The position numbers and the translations under genes were made by a program. The notes beneath the pieces are model-generated. The model saw nothing but the letters and a program-made list of their open reading frames with translations, searched no databases and was not told where the DNA came from. A stretch of 64,000 bases of DNA from Collinsella aerofaciens (lineage in GTDB: Bacteria; Actinomycetota; Coriobacteriia; Coriobacteriales; Coriobacteriaceae): contig NZ_CABJFS010000001.1 in NCBI RefSeq assembly GCF_902364945.1, positions 124,001 through 188,000 of the forward strand. The letters run 5' to 3'. Numbering within the stretch: position 1 is the first letter of the stretch; each line of letters starts with the position of its first letter. Positions 54,094 to 63,712 of this stretch are shown piece by piece.

Positions 54094-54468
54094 TTATTTC
54101 TTCTTCTTAGCACCGATCTGACGCTTCGGGCCCTTGCGGGTACGAGCGTTAGTGTGGGTGCGCTGGCCGCGGACCGGGAGGCCCTTGCGGTGACGAAGGC
54201 CGCGGTTGCAGCCGATGTCCATAAGGCGCTTGACGTTCTGGTTGCGCTCACGGCGGAGGTCACCCTCAACCATGATCTGGTTCTTATCGATATAATCGCG
54301 GATGGCGTTAACCTCATCCTCGGTGAGGTCCTTAACGCGCGTATCCACGTTAACGTTGCACTCGACGCAGATCTTCGTCGCAGTGGTGCGGCCGATGCCG
54401 TAAATGTAGGTCAGACCGATCTCAACGCGCTTCTCACGCGGGAGGTCGACACCATTAATACGGGCCAA
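54094..54468 (-). CDS. rpsM: 30S ribosomal protein S13
   Basis: A 124-residue head protein that contacts the P-site tRNA: the [14 protein letters not shown] helix-hairpin-helix, [17 protein letters not shown], and the basic ending [13 protein letters not shown]. Start at 54468, following AGAGGAG, 14 bp after rpmJ. Confidence 0.98.
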   Translation of the reverse strand: MARINGVDLPREKRVEIGLTYIYGIGRTTATKICVECNVNVDTRVKDLTEDEVNAIRDYIDKNQIMVEGDLRRERNQNVKRLMDIGCNRGLRHRKGLPVRGQRTHTNARTRKGPKRQIGAKKKK

Positions 54469-54482
54469 CGTAGTCTCCTCTC

Positions 54483-54596
54483 TTAACCCTGACGCTGCTT
54501 ATGACGGGGGTTCTCGCAAATGACGAGGACCTTGCCATGGCGCCTAATGATTTTGCACTTATCGCACATCTTCTTGACCGAAGGACGTACCTTCAT
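54483..54596 (-). CDS. rpmJ: 50S ribosomal protein L36
   Basis: A 37-residue protein. [20 protein letters not shown] contains the first two zinc Cys (11 and 14); Cys27 and His32 complete the zinc-ribbon form. The ATG at 54596 follows AAAGGAAG. It lies between infA and rpsM as usual. Confidence 0.96.
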   Translation of the reverse strand: MKVRPSVKKMCDKCKIIRRHGKVLVICENPRHKQRQG

Positions 54597-54746
54597 CGTT
54601 CTTCCTTTCGGTAGCGCTCAAACTACTTCCCTACTATCTACTCGCCCAGCCGCAGGCGTTTAAAACTATGGCTGGTCTTCACACACAATCCGACCGTAGG
54701 TTGAGCTAAGCCTGCAGCCGGAAATGGAGTGCGTGTATGCGTGCCG

Positions 54747-54965
54747 CTATTTGTAGCGATAGGTGATGCGGCCGCGGGTCAGGTCGTACGGGGAAAGCTC
54801 CACGACAACCCTGTCACCGGGGAGAATACGGATGTAATTCATTCGGATCTTGCCAGAAATGTTGCACAGAACCGAATGACCGTTCTCGAGCTCGACCTTA
54901 AACATGGCGTTGGGCAGCGGTTCCTTTACCGTACCCTCGAGCTCAATTGCGTCTTCCTTCTTCAC
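54747..54965 (-). CDS. infA: Translation initiation factor IF-1
   Basis: A 72-residue OB-fold factor: [21 protein letters not shown], then [16 protein letters not shown] and [15 protein letters not shown]. The start is taken as GTG at 54965, which gives the standard length of 72; a TTG two codons earlier (54971) is equally in frame and ribosome sites are weak for both. 150 bp separate it from rpmJ, with no gene between. Confidence 0.96.
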   Translation of the reverse strand: MKKEDAIELEGTVKEPLPNAMFKVELENGHSVLCNISGKIRMNYIRILPGDRVVVELSPYDLTRGRITYRYK

Positions 54966-55100
54966 AAGCAATCATCTTTCTCTAGAAAACGACAGCGATT
55001 GAGTATTTTACAATACGCATGCACGTATCGTAGTATCTTCGTAATGGCTCCACAACTAAGCGGAACTTGTTACATTTGAGAAATGTAAAACAAAGCCGTT

Positions 55101-55188
55101 CCCTGATGCCCAAGATCGCCTTGAAATGAGAAGGCATAGACCTTGGGGTCATGCCTTCGAAATTGAAAGGCGAGGTTGGGCATCAGGG
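55101..55188. repeat. 88-bp imperfect palindrome between infA and map
   Basis: CCCTGATGCCCAA pairs with TTGGGCATCAGGG at the ends. Inner arms CGCCTT/AAGGCG and GAAGGCAT/ATGCCTTC continue the stem. No T-run follows. A smaller hairpin TTACATTT/AAATGTAA sits just beside it near 55070-55088. It lies inside an otherwise continuous ribosomal transcript. Confidence 0.88.
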
Positions 55189-55199
55189 GGCGGCGACTT

Positions 55200-55988
55200 T
55201 TACATTTCACCGCCTTGCAAGGAACACCAAGCACCCTGGGCATCCGTGGTGAGAATCACCGGACCGTCATTGGTAATGGCGACGGTGTTCTCGTAGTGTG
55301 CGGCGGGCAGGTGGTCGTTGGTCGTAACAATCCAACCGTCGGAGCCCGTGCTCACATGGTTGGAACCCATCGTAACCATCGGCTCGATGGCAATGACCAT
55401 GCCGGCCTGGAGGCGAACGCCCCTCCCCTTCTTTCCATAGTTAGGAACGTTGGGGTCCTCGTGCATCACGCGGCCAATGCCATGGCCCACATAGTCACGA
55501 AGCACGCCGTAACCGTGAGACTCGGCGAGGGACTGAACGGCGTAACCAACATCCCCGATATGGTTACCGGGAACAGCCTGCTCGATGGCAGCCTTAAGGC
55601 AATCGCGCGTGACCTCGCACAGGGCCTTGGCCTCGGGCGTGGGTGTGCCGACAAAAAACGTCCAAGCGTTATCGCCAACCCAACCGTCGACAACGGCTCC
55701 CGTATCGATGGAGATGATATCGCCATCGCGCAGGATCATGTCGGGGTTGGGAATACCGTGGACCACGGCATCGTTAATCGATGCGCAAATGGTACCGGGG
55801 AACCCGCCGTAACCCTTAAAGGCCGGGGTGCCGCCATGCATACGGATAATCTGCTCCGCGAGCTGATCGAGCTCAAAGGTCGAAACACCAGGGCGCACCA
55901 TGGCTCCAACGTGGCGGAGCGCCATCTTAGATAGCGCTCCTGCCTTCTTCATCTGCTCGATTTGCGTTGCAGACTTAATCTTGATCAT
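55200..55988 (-). CDS. map: Methionine aminopeptidase
   Basis: A 262-residue type I enzyme that removes the initiator methionine. Metal ligands are visible: aspartates in IDTGAVVDGWVGDNAWTF, His in YVGHGIGRVMHEDP, and glutamates in IAIEPM and YENTVAI. The ATG at 55988 overlaps the adk stop by four bases (ATGA). Confidence 0.97.
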   Translation of the reverse strand: MIKIKSATQIEQMKKAGALSKMALRHVGAMVRPGVSTFELDQLAEQIIRMHGGTPAFKGYGGFPGTICASINDAVVHGIPNPDMILRDGDIISIDTGAVVDGWVGDNAWTFFVGTPTPEAKALCEVTRDCLKAAIEQAVPGNHIGDVGYAVQSLAESHGYGVLRDYVGHGIGRVMHEDPNVPNYGKKGRGVRLQAGMVIAIEPMVTMGSNHVSTGSDGWIVTTNDHLPAAHYENTVAITNDGPVILTTDAQGAWCSLQGGEM

Positions 55989-56611
55989 AGACCAAGAGCC
56001 TCTTTGACATCCCCGTACACGGTCTCGCGAGCCTGGTCACCGTTGACCGACTTGAGCAGACCCTGGCCACGATAGTAGTCGACGAGCGGGCTCGTGGACT
56101 TCTCGTAGACGTCGAGACGGTTCTTGATGGTCTCGGGCTTGTCGTCGTCGCGCTGATACATCTCGCCGGCGCACTTGGGGCAGGTAGCATCGGCAGCGGT
56201 GCCGGTGTAACCGCAGGCGCGGCAGGTGCGACGCGAAGACAGACGATCGATGATGACCTCGGGGGCCACGTCGACCAGAAGGGCGCAGTCGATCTCGCGA
56301 CCCATGGCGGAGAGCTCGGAATCGAGCGTCACAGCCTGGGCGGTGTTGCGCGGGAAGCCGTCGAGGATGAAGCCCTGCTGGGCGTCATCGGCAGCAAGGC
56401 GCTCCTTGACAAGGTCGATCACGAGCTGGTCGGGAACGAGCTCGCCAGCGTCCATGTACTTCTTAGCCTGAATACCAAGCTCGGTGCCACCCTTGACGGC
56501 AGCACGCAGCAGGTCGCCCGTGGAAATGTGAGCGACGCCAAACTCGGCGACGAGCTCCTGTGCGACGGTGCCCTTACCGGCACCCGGAGCTCCGAGCAAT
56601 ACGAGGTTCAT
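55985..56611 (-). CDS. adk: Adenylate kinase
   Basis: A 208-residue kinase equilibrating ATP, ADP and AMP. The P-loop GAPGAGKGT is at 7-15; FPRNTAQ and the LID region with CRAC and CPKC (a zinc-binding LID) follow. The ATG at 56611 follows GAGGAGG; the TTG two codons earlier is less likely. It lies between secY and map, the classical order. Confidence 0.98.
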   Translation of the reverse strand: MNLVLLGAPGAGKGTVAQELVAEFGVAHISTGDLLRAAVKGGTELGIQAKKYMDAGELVPDQLVIDLVKERLAADDAQQGFILDGFPRNTAQAVTLDSELSAMGREIDCALLVDVAPEVIIDRLSSRRTCRACGYTGTAADATCPKCAGEMYQRDDDKPETIKNRLDVYEKSTSPLVDYYRGQGLLKSVNGDQARETVYGDVKEALGL

Positions 56612-56629
56612 GAGCAATCCTCCTCTAGC

Positions 56630-57916
56630 CTATTTAAAGAATCCATCGTAATCATACATCTTGATCTGGCCTTCGAGCTTATCGACCGTGTCGAGCACGA
56701 CGCCGACCATGATGAGGATGGACGTGCCGCCAAATGCCTGGATCAGATGGTTACCCGTGAAGGAGAAGATGATCGAAGGCACGATGGCGATGAGCGCCAA
56801 AAAGACAGCGCTGGGAAGCGTGATCTTGTTGAGCGCGTTCTTGATGTAGGCCGCGGTAGCCCTACCCGGACGGACGCCCGGAATAAAGCCGCCCTGCTTC
56901 TTAAGGTTGTCGGCCGTGTCATCGGGGTTGAACACCATGGAGGTGTAGAAGTACGCGAAGAACACGATGAGGACAACATTAAGCACCCAGTTGAGCCAAC
57001 CGGTCGAAAGCGCAGAGGCAACTGCCTGAATCCAGCCGATGCCGGGGAAGAACACGGCAATCTGAGCCGGGAAGTACAGCAGCGCCGAAGCGAAGATGAT
57101 CGGCACGACACCCGCGGTATTGACCTTGATGGGCAGGTAGGTGGTCTGGCCACCCATCATGCGACGGCCCACGACGCGCTTAGCGTAGGAGACCGGGATG
57201 CGGCGCTGGCCGCGCTCAAGAAAAACAATCAGCGGGATAACCAGCAGGATGATGGCGCAGATGATCACCATGGTGATGATGCCACCGGCATTACCCTCGG
57301 TGCTGGAGAAGATCGCCTGCGGCAGGCCGGCCATGATGTTCGCAAAGATGATCAGGGACATGCCATTGCCGATACCGCGCTGGGTGATGAGCTCACCAAT
57401 CCACATGATCAGCATAGCGCCCGCAGTGAGCGTGCCGACGATCATGAGGTCGAAGATGATCTCGGGAGCGCCGGCGCCATTAAAGCTGATGCCGAAGCTC
57501 TTAAAGAGGAAGAGGTAACCCACGGAGTTGAGGATTGCCAGAGCCAGGGTGAGGTAACGCGAATACTGCGTAATCTTGGTCTGACCGACCTCGCCCTCGC
57601 GGGCAAGCTCATGCAGGGAAGGCACAACGGCCTGGAGCATCTGGAGGATGATTGAGCTGGTGATGTAAGGCATGATGCCCAGCGAAAACACCGACACATA
57701 GCTCAACGCGCCGCCAGAGAAAAGATTCAGGAGGGCCATAGCACCTGCGGCGACCGAATTGTTATCGGTCGAGAAAAGGCCCAGCATCCCCTGGAAGGGA
57801 ATGCCGGGCACAGGAACGTGCGCACCAATGCGGTACACGACGAGCATAGCTATGGTAAAAAGAATCTTTTCGCGCAATTCTTTGATGCGGAAAGCATTCT
57901 TAAGACCATTTAGCAC
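56630..57916 (-). CDS. secY: Protein translocase subunit SecY
   Basis: A 428-residue ten-helix membrane channel. [13 protein letters not shown] opens the first periplasmic region; [31 protein letters not shown] and the cytoplasmic [11 protein letters not shown] loop are diagnostic. It pairs with SecA encoded in this window. It overlaps rplO by 7 bp. Confidence 0.98.
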   Translation of the reverse strand: MLNGLKNAFRIKELREKILFTIAMLVVYRIGAHVPVPGIPFQGMLGLFSTDNNSVAAGAMALLNLFSGGALSYVSVFSLGIMPYITSSIILQMLQAVVPSLHELAREGEVGQTKITQYSRYLTLALAILNSVGYLFLFKSFGISFNGAGAPEIIFDLMIVGTLTAGAMLIMWIGELITQRGIGNGMSLIIFANIMAGLPQAIFSSTEGNAGGIITMVIICAIILLVIPLIVFLERGQRRIPVSYAKRVVGRRMMGGQTTYLPIKVNTAGVVPIIFASALLYFPAQIAVFFPGIGWIQAVASALSTGWLNWVLNVVLIVFFAYFYTSMVFNPDDTADNLKKQGGFIPGVRPGRATAAYIKNALNKITLPSAVFLALIAIVPSIIFSFTGNHLIQAFGGTSILIMVGVVLDTVDKLEGQIKMYDYDGFFK

Positions 57917-58359
57917 GGCAGCTCGACCTTTCCGCCGGCGGCCTCGATCTTGGCCTGCGCAGAAGCGCTTACCTTGTCGACCTTGACCGTGAACTTCTTG
58001 GTGAGCTCACCATTGCCGAGCACCTTGACGGGCTCGAACTCGCTCTTGGTGATGCGAGCGGCCTTAAGAGCGGCACCGTCGATCACAGCGCCATCCTCGA
58101 ACTTACGCTCGAGACGCTCAACGTTAACAGCGGTGTACTCGATACGACGGGGGTTGCGGAAGCCCGGAAGCTTGGGCAGGCGCATAGCCAGCGGAGTCTG
58201 GCCACCCTCGAAGCCGGCACCCTTGGTGCCGCCAGAGCGGGAACCCTGGCCCTTCTGGCCGCGGCCAGAAGTGGTGCCGTGACCCGAAGAATTGCCACGG
58301 CCGACGCGCTTGCGGTTCTTGGTGGAACCGGGCGCGGGAGTAAGATCGTGAAGCTGCAT
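57910..58359 (-). CDS. rplO: 50S ribosomal protein L15
   Basis: A 149-residue protein: [21 protein letters not shown] (basic, Gly-rich N-terminus), [14 protein letters not shown] and the C-terminal [16 protein letters not shown] region. Normal length. The ATG at 58359 follows GAGGAGTAG; 3 bp from rpmD. Confidence 0.97.
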   Translation of the reverse strand: MQLHDLTPAPGSTKNRKRVGRGNSSGHGTTSGRGQKGQGSRSGGTKGAGFEGGQTPLAMRLPKLPGFRNPRRIEYTAVNVERLERKFEDGAVIDGAALKAARITKSEFEPVKVLGNGELTKKFTVKVDKVSASAQAKIEAAGGKVELPC

Positions 58360-58362
58360 TTG

Positions 58363-58545
58363 CTACTCCTCTACAATCTCGACAAGGTGCTTGACCTTGA
58401 AGATCATGCCGCGGACGGACTCGTTGTCAGCAATCTCGCGAACCTCGCGGATCCTGTGGAGACCGAGGGCACGGACAGTACGGACCTGGTCCTGCTTGCA
58501 ACCGTTGGTGCTGCGGACCTGCTTGATCTTGATGGTGTCAGCCAT
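58363..58545 (-). CDS. rpmD: 50S ribosomal protein L30
   Basis: A 60-residue protein: IKIKQVRSTNG near the N-terminus, then TVRALGLHRIREVREI and the C-terminal VKHLVEI, the classic L30 layout. It lies between rpsE and rplO. Confidence 0.97.
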   Translation of the reverse strand: MADTIKIKQVRSTNGCKQDQVRTVRALGLHRIREVREIADNESVRGMIFKVKHLVEIVEE

Positions 58546-58547
58546 GC

Positions 58548-59072
58548 TTAGTTCTCCTTACCGACGAACATCTCGGAGACCGTCAGGCCACGGCGAGCCG
58601 CGACGTCCTCAGGGCTGGAGAGCTCCTTGAGGCCCTCGACGGCAGCCTTGATGATGTTGAGGCCGTTGTCGGTACCGAGGGACTTGGACAGGACGTTCTT
58701 GATGCCAGCAAGCTCGAAGAGGGGACGCACAGCGCCGCCGGCGATAACGCCGGTACCCTCGACAGCGGGCTTGATGATGATGCGGCCGGCACCAAAGTGG
58801 CCGAGAACCTCGTGCGGGATGGTGCCCTGCTCGGTCACCGGCACGTGGAACATGTTCTTCTTGGCATCGAGAGACGCCTTGGAGATGGCCAGGGGCACCT
58901 CAGCGGACTTGCCCATGCCAACGCCGACGTTGCCCTTGCCGTCGCCAACGACGACGAGAGCGACGAGGCTCATGCGACGACCACCCTTGACGGTCTTCGA
59001 CACGCGGTTGATGTAAACGACGCGCTCCTCGAACTCGGAGGCCTCGCGCTGCTGCTTCTGATTACGAGCCAT
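58548..59072 (-). CDS. rpsE: 30S ribosomal protein S5
   Basis: A 174-residue protein: [40 protein letters not shown], then [19 protein letters not shown]. It is involved in decoding fidelity. Normal length. Start at 59072, 14 bp after rplR. Confidence 0.97.
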   Translation of the reverse strand: MARNQKQQREASEFEERVVYINRVSKTVKGGRRMSLVALVVVGDGKGNVGVGMGKSAEVPLAISKASLDAKKNMFHVPVTEQGTIPHEVLGHFGAGRIIIKPAVEGTGVIAGGAVRPLFELAGIKNVLSKSLGTDNGLNIIKAAVEGLKELSSPEDVAARRGLTVSEMFVGKEN

Positions 59073-59086
59073 GTGCTACATACCTC

Positions 59087-59455
59087 CTAGAACTCGAGAC
59101 CGGCGGCACGAGCACCGTCGGCGAGGGCCTTGACGCGGCCATGGTAGATACGGCCACCGCGATCGAAGGCGACCTTGGTGATGCCGGCCTCGATGGCGCG
59201 CTTGCCAACGAGCTGACCGACCTTCTCCGCAGCCTCCTTGTTCGAGGTGTGGGTGCCCTTGAACTCGGCCTCGAGGGTCGAGGCAGAGACGAGCGTCAGG
59301 CTAGAGCCCTTGCTGTCGTCGATGATCTGGGCATAGATGTTGGCGTTAGTACGGGTCACGCGAAGACGCGGACGCTCGGAGGTACCCGAGACCTTGCCGC
59401 GAACACGACGCTGACGACGCTTGAGGCCTTCCAGCTTCGCCTTATGCTTGTTCAT
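59087..59455 (-). CDS. rplR: 50S ribosomal protein L18
   Basis: A 122-residue 5S rRNA-binding protein: [20 protein letters not shown] and [22 protein letters not shown] are conserved. Normal length. The start at 59455 follows TTAGGAG. Confidence 0.97.
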   Translation of the reverse strand: MNKHKAKLEGLKRRQRRVRGKVSGTSERPRLRVTRTNANIYAQIIDDSKGSSLTLVSASTLEAEFKGTHTSNKEAAEKVGQLVGKRAIEAGITKVAFDRGGRIYHGRVKALADGARAAGLEF

Positions 59456-59483
59456 ACGTAAACTCCTAAAAAGGTTGATCTTG

Positions 59484-59505
59484 CCAGCACCTGACGGGGT
59501 GCTGG
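59484..59505 (-). other. Small hairpin between rplF and rplR
   Basis: CCAGCACC pairs with GGTGCTGG around six bases. It is followed on the minus strand by CAAGATC, not T, so it is not a terminator. It may affect mRNA processing within the operon. Confidence 0.5.
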
Positions 59506-59530
59506 TCTTATGCGAGTGAGTCGGTTACGA

Positions 59531-60067
59531 CTACTTGGCGGCCTTACCCAGCTTGCGGCGGATGTGCTCGCCAACGTAGTGGATACCCTTGCCCTTGTAA
59601 GGCTCGGGAGGACGATGGCCGCGGATCTCAGCGGCGATCTGACCGACCTGCTGCTTGTTGATACCCTTGACGTTCACGTGGGTGTTGTCGGGAACCTCGA
59701 AGGTGATGCCCTCGGGAGCCTCGACGATCACGGGGTGCGAGAAGCCCAGGGAGAACTCGAGGTTCTTGCCCTTCTGCTGCACGCGGTAACCGACGCCGGC
59801 GAGCTCGAGCTTCTTCTCGAAGCCCTCGGAAACGCCGACAACCATGTTGTGGATGAGGGCGCGGGTGAGGCCGTGGCGGGCACGGGTCTCACGCTCGTCG
59901 TCGGGACGGGAAACGGTGAGGACGTTGTCCTCGACGTTGATAGCGAGCTTCTCAAAGACATCGAGCTCGAGCTGGCCCTTGGGGCCCTTGACGACAACGT
60001 TGTTGCCGTTGACTGCCACTTCGACTCCGGCGGGAATCTGGACAGGCTTATTACCGATACGAGACAC
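59531..60067 (-). CDS. rplF: 50S ribosomal protein L6
   Basis: A 178-residue protein: [17 protein letters not shown] at the start, [20 protein letters not shown] in the middle, and the second domain ending with [14 protein letters not shown]. Normal length. The ATG at 60067 follows AAGGAGA. Confidence 0.98.
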   Translation of the reverse strand: MSRIGNKPVQIPAGVEVAVNGNNVVVKGPKGQLELDVFEKLAINVEDNVLTVSRPDDERETRARHGLTRALIHNMVVGVSEGFEKKLELAGVGYRVQQKGKNLEFSLGFSHPVIVEAPEGITFEVPDNTHVNVKGINKQQVGQIAAEIRGHRPPEPYKGKGIHYVGEHIRRKLGKAAK

Positions 60068-60100
60068 GGTGATCTCCTTTCCTTCTACCTACCGAGCGAA

Positions 60101-60499
60101 TTACCAGACGTAAGCGATGATCTCGCCGCCGACGTTGTGCTTGCGAGCATCGCGGTCGGTCATGACGCCATGGCTGGTGGAAATAATGGCGGTACCAAGG
60201 CCGCCGCGGACGCGGGGCATGTCGGCAACGCCGGTGTACTTACGCAGGCCCGGCTTGGAAATGCGGCGGATGCCGTTGATGACCTTAGCCTTCTTGGGAC
60301 CATACTTAAGCGTGATGTGCAGAGTCTTCTGGGGAACGGTGTCCTCGACATCGTAGCCCTCGATGTAGCCCTCCTCGTGCAGAACACGAGCGATCTCGAC
60401 GAGCTTCTTGCTGCTCGGCATGGAGACCGTGGCCTTGTTCACAGAGTTAGCGTTACGGATGCGCGTAAGCATATCTGCGATCGGGTCTGTAAGGTTCAT
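60101..60499 (-). CDS. rpsH: 30S ribosomal protein S8
   Basis: A 132-residue protein: [18 protein letters not shown] at the start, then [12 protein letters not shown] and [20 protein letters not shown] at the C-terminus. It binds 16S helix 21 and represses spc translation in E. coli. Normal length. Start at 60499 follows AAGGAGA. Confidence 0.98.
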   Translation of the reverse strand: MNLTDPIADMLTRIRNANSVNKATVSMPSSKKLVEIARVLHEEGYIEGYDVEDTVPQKTLHITLKYGPKKAKVINGIRRISKPGLRKYTGVADMPRVRGGLGTAIISTSHGVMTDRDARKHNVGGEIIAYVW

Positions 60500-60618
60500 A
60501 CAGATTCTCCTTCGTTCTTGATGAACACGTGCTCTTGGTTCTTCGCCGCCCTTAACGGCAAAGCCTTTTTAGCGCGTTTTCCCTGTTCCAAACTGATGCT
60601 TGAAACGCTGGTAGTGAC

Positions 60619-60804
60619 TTACCAGCTGGCCTTCTTAACGCCGGGAAGCTCGCCCTTGAGTGCAAGCTCGCGGAAGCAGACACGGCACAGGCCGAACTTG
60701 CGGTACACAGAGTGCGGACGGCCGCAGCGCTGGCAGCGCGTGTACTCACGAGTAGAGAACTTCTGCTTGCGATTGCACTTGACGATCATCGATGTCTTAG
60801 CCAC
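60619..60804 (-). CDS. rpsZ: 30S ribosomal protein S14, zinc-binding type Z
   Basis: A 61-residue protein. Two CxxC pairs (CQRC at about 24-27 and CRVC at about 40-43) mark the zinc-binding S14 form. It ends with PGVKKASW, the usual type Z tail. Start at 60804 follows GAGGA. About 120 bp separate it from rpsH. Confidence 0.97.
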   Translation of the reverse strand: MAKTSMIVKCNRKQKFSTREYTRCQRCGRPHSVYRKFGLCRVCFRELALKGELPGVKKASW

Positions 60805-60883
60805 TTATATCCTCCTCACATAGAGTATTGTTCGCCCCAAGCGCCGCCCCCTTGTGGGAACGGCGCTTATAGGGCAGGTGAAC

Positions 60884-61441
60884 CTATTTCTTGAACGGGA
60901 AACCGAAGGCGTCCAGAAGGGCCTTGGCCTCCTCATCGGTGTTGGCGGTGGTCACGAAAGTGATGTCCATGCCACGCTGGTGATCGACGGAGTCGAAGTC
61001 GATCTCGGGGAAGATGAGCTGCTCGGTAACGCCCATGGAGAAGTTACCACGGCCGTCGAAGCTCTTGGCGGAGATGCCGCGGAAGTCGCGGATACGGGGG
61101 ATCGCGACGGAGGTCAGACGATCGAAGAACTCCCACATACGGTCGCCACGCAGGGTAACCTTGCAGCCGATCGGCATACCAGCGCGCAGGCGAAAGGTAG
61201 CGATGGACTTGCGGGCACGGGTGATCATCGGCTGCTGGCCGGTGATGGCGCGCAGGTCGCGCACGGCACCGTCGATGGCCTTGGAATCGGTAGCGGCCTC
61301 GCCGACACCCATGTTCACGACGATCTTCTCAAACTTGGGGATCATCATGACGTTCTCGTACTGGAACTTGTCCTGAAGCTGCTGCTTGACCTCGTTGTTG
61401 TACTTGGTCTTCAGACGCGGCACATACTTCTCTTCTGCCAT
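60884..61441 (-). CDS. rplE: 50S ribosomal protein L5
   Basis: A 185-residue 5S rRNA-binding protein: [35 protein letters not shown], and [20 protein letters not shown] at the end. The ATG at 61441 follows AAGGAG. Normally rplX and rplN sit directly upstream; here the upstream 320 bp have no gene and then xdhC, so the ribosomal cluster is interrupted at this point. Confidence 0.98.
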   Translation of the reverse strand: MAEEKYVPRLKTKYNNEVKQQLQDKFQYENVMMIPKFEKIVVNMGVGEAATDSKAIDGAVRDLRAITGQQPMITRARKSIATFRLRAGMPIGCKVTLRGDRMWEFFDRLTSVAIPRIRDFRGISAKSFDGRGNFSMGVTEQLIFPEIDFDSVDHQRGMDITFVTTANTDEEAKALLDAFGFPFKK

Positions 61442-61762
61442 TGTTCACTCCTTCTTGGGGTTTTAAGCACGGGGCGTGGCCACGATGGGTTGTCCTCGTG
61501 CCTCCTGGCTGCATCCGCGCCGCTCGTGGCATTTCGCGGTTTGGACTCGACGCAGCAGGAGCCGACAAAACAATCGGTACTATACGCGCATCGGGAGCGT
61601 ATTTCCAGAAAAACCTCGTCTGCCTGCACAACTCCACAACTCCCCCGCACATATTGATCCCTAGGGGATCAAAATGGCAGTTGCGGTGAAATAGGGACTG
61701 TTTGACGGCTTAACCGGCTTAAACAGTCCGTATTTCACCGCATCTTATTGATGGGGATGCGA
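61442..61762. other. Non-coding interval at the upstream break of the spc operon
   Basis: It contains a palindromic element (61679-61746) near xdhC and a small dyad TGATCCCTAGGGGATCA at 61655-61671. The rplE promoter should lie at about 61450-61650. I looked for a fragment of rplX or rplN in all frames and saw none. Confidence 0.6.
61679..61746. repeat. 68-bp palindromic element, copy 3 (GTTGCGGTG family)
   Basis: AGTTGCGGTGAAATAGGGAC at the left pairs with GTCCGTATTTCACCGCATCT at the right; the inner part TTTGACGGCTTAACCGG also folds. Nearly the same sequence as 5050-5117, especially the outer 22 bases. It lies 17 bp from the xdhC stop. Confidence 0.92.
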
Positions 61763-62806
61763 CTAGCGCTTGCGGGGGACGAGCTTGGTGCGGCGCAGGT
61801 GGATCATCTCGGCAGCGATGGAGATGGCAATCTCCTCGGGATCCTCGGCCTCGATGGCAACGCCGATCGGCAGGTGCAGCCCGTCGATCTGGTCCTGCGT
61901 AAAGCCCTCCTGCTCCAGGCGGGCGCGCACAAAGGCCGTCTTGCGGCGCGAACCCAGGCAGCCCAGATAGGCGGGCTTGGCGCGCATGGCCTGAATCACC
62001 ACGTCGATATCGGACTTGTGACCCGCCGTAGCAACCACCACCAAGTCGCGCGGACCGATGGGACACAGCTCGCTCAGGTTCTTGTAATCGACCAGGCGAC
62101 GATCGTAGACACCGGGCATCCATTCAGGCGTCAACGTGCCGGGACGATCGTCGCAAGCCACGACGGCAAAGCCCGCCGCCGTGAGCACGCGCGCCGTCGC
62201 GGCGCCCACGTGTCCGCAGCCAAAGATGTAGGTCAGGCCCTCGGGGCAGAGCGTCTCGATGTGCGCCGGGGGAATCTCGGAGGCGGCGTTGGTGTAGGTG
62301 ACCTTACTTCCCTCCTCCACCAGCGAAAGCTCGGGGCAGCCGGCAATGGTATGGCGTGATGCCTCGCCATGGTACTCAGCCACATCGCCCTCGAGCGTCT
62401 GGGTGACAAACGGCTCAAAATCGATGGTGAAGTCGCCGATGCGGCGACACGCCAGTACATCGGCAATCTCCTGGAACAACGGCGCCTGGGTCGCGTCCAG
62501 GTACAGATAGCACAGGCAGATGGCTCCGCCGCAGATCATGCCGGTATCGGAGTTCTCGCCGCCCATGGTGTAGCGAACCAGACGCGATTGACCCCCGGCC
62601 AGCAGCTCGCGGGCCTCGTCCAGCGCAAAGAGTTCGATCTTGCCGCCGCCGACGGTGCCCGCTTGGCTACCGTCGGCAAAAACGGCCATCCAGGCGCCCA
62701 CGCCGCGTGGCGATGACCCTGCCGTGCCGGCCACTACCACCAGCTCGCACGTCTTACCAGCCTTCAGAGCGCCAAGCGCAGCATTCACCACATCGAGCTT
62801 TTCCAT
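61763..62806 (-). CDS. xdhC: XdhC-family molybdenum hydroxylase maturation protein
   Basis: A 347-residue protein of the XdhC/CoxI family. An N-terminal segment has VAGTAGSSPRGVGAWMAV and GTVGGGKIE. A Rossmann domain from about residue 195 has FGCGHVGAATARVL, and LGCLGSRRKTAFVRARL is near the end. XdhC chaperones and sulfurates the molybdenum cofactor of xanthine dehydrogenase-type enzymes. The yqeB gene is 9 bp upstream and yqeC diverges beyond it, so a selenium-dependent molybdenum hydroxylase system is likely. The ATG at 62806 is used. Confidence 0.93.
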   Translation of the reverse strand: MEKLDVVNAALGALKAGKTCELVVVAGTAGSSPRGVGAWMAVFADGSQAGTVGGGKIELFALDEARELLAGGQSRLVRYTMGGENSDTGMICGGAICLCYLYLDATQAPLFQEIADVLACRRIGDFTIDFEPFVTQTLEGDVAEYHGEASRHTIAGCPELSLVEEGSKVTYTNAASEIPPAHIETLCPEGLTYIFGCGHVGAATARVLTAAGFAVVACDDRPGTLTPEWMPGVYDRRLVDYKNLSELCPIGPRDLVVVATAGHKSDIDVVIQAMRAKPAYLGCLGSRRKTAFVRARLEQEGFTQDQIDGLHLPIGVAIEAEDPEEIAISIAAEMIHLRRTKLVPRKR

Positions 62807-62815
62807 CGTCGCTTC

Positions 62816-63610
62816 CTATCCCCTAAAAACGTCGGTGAGCATGGCGAGCGCCTCGAGCACGCCGCCGCCGACCGATGTCGCCTTGTCCGAAATATAGTTG
62901 ATATAGCTGGTGTCGCCGCGCGGGTCGACATCAGCGCACTTAAAGCCCTCGGCGACTCGAACGCCGTCTGCCAAAAGGCCGCGCAGGCAGCCATCAATCT
63001 GCGTGACCATGGGCGTATCGCCCGCGTAGCCAATCACGTCTCCGGCGCTCACGATATCACCGATCGCATGGTCGGACCGAAACACGCCGGCGGCGGGGCT
63101 GTGGATAACGCGCTCCTTGCCATAGCCGGCGATGACACCCGGCACGCCCGTATTGGGCTGGGGCGAGCCCTGGGTGATGACGCGGCCGAGGAAATGACCG
63201 CGCATGGTCTCGACCACGGCGTCGCAATCGACCGGCGCGGTAAAGCCCGGCCCCACGGCGATAACGACAGGCGCCATATCGCGCGTGGTGCCCAAGTTGC
63301 GCTTGGCCAGAATCGCGTCGACCACGGCAGCGGGTTTCAGTTCGTCGAGCATCTTGGCCTGGGGGTCCACCACCACGGCGACATCCCCCGCCTCGGTAAT
63401 CGCAAGCGCCTCAGCCGGCGTCTGTGCCAAGCGAGCGCGAATGCCTTCGACCTCGAGCTCGCCCAGGCGAATGGCCTCGCAAAAACAGATTGTGCGGCGG
63501 ATGCACGTGGGAACCGCGATATCGGCCATGACGACCGACACGCCGGAGCGCACCAAGCGAGCGGCGACACCCGTGGCGATATCGCCAGCGCCGCGAACAT
63601 AAACGAGCAT
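62816..63610 (-). CDS. yqeB: YqeB-type selenium-dependent molybdenum hydroxylase maturation protein (EF2563 family)
   Basis: A 264-residue protein: VYVRGAGDIATGVAARLVRSG (Rossmann-like start), then CFCEAIRLGELEVEGI and PVVIAVGPGFTAPVDCDAVVETMRG. This matches the EF2563/YqeB family found with selenium-dependent molybdenum hydroxylases. The start at 63610 has GGGAGG-like sequence upstream. Its exact biochemical role is not established. Confidence 0.92.
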   Translation of the reverse strand: MLVYVRGAGDIATGVAARLVRSGVSVVMADIAVPTCIRRTICFCEAIRLGELEVEGIRARLAQTPAEALAITEAGDVAVVVDPQAKMLDELKPAAVVDAILAKRNLGTTRDMAPVVIAVGPGFTAPVDCDAVVETMRGHFLGRVITQGSPQPNTGVPGVIAGYGKERVIHSPAAGVFRSDHAIGDIVSAGDVIGYAGDTPMVTQIDGCLRGLLADGVRVAEGFKCADVDPRGDTSYINYISDKATSVGGGVLEALAMLTDVFRG

Positions 63611-63712
63611 TCCCGGGGCACCTCCCTGTGCTACGGTTTGAGCAGAGCAAAAGCGGTTCGACCGCTACTCTGATGATTATTTATTATCACAGTATTATAC
63701 GGCGGTGAACAG

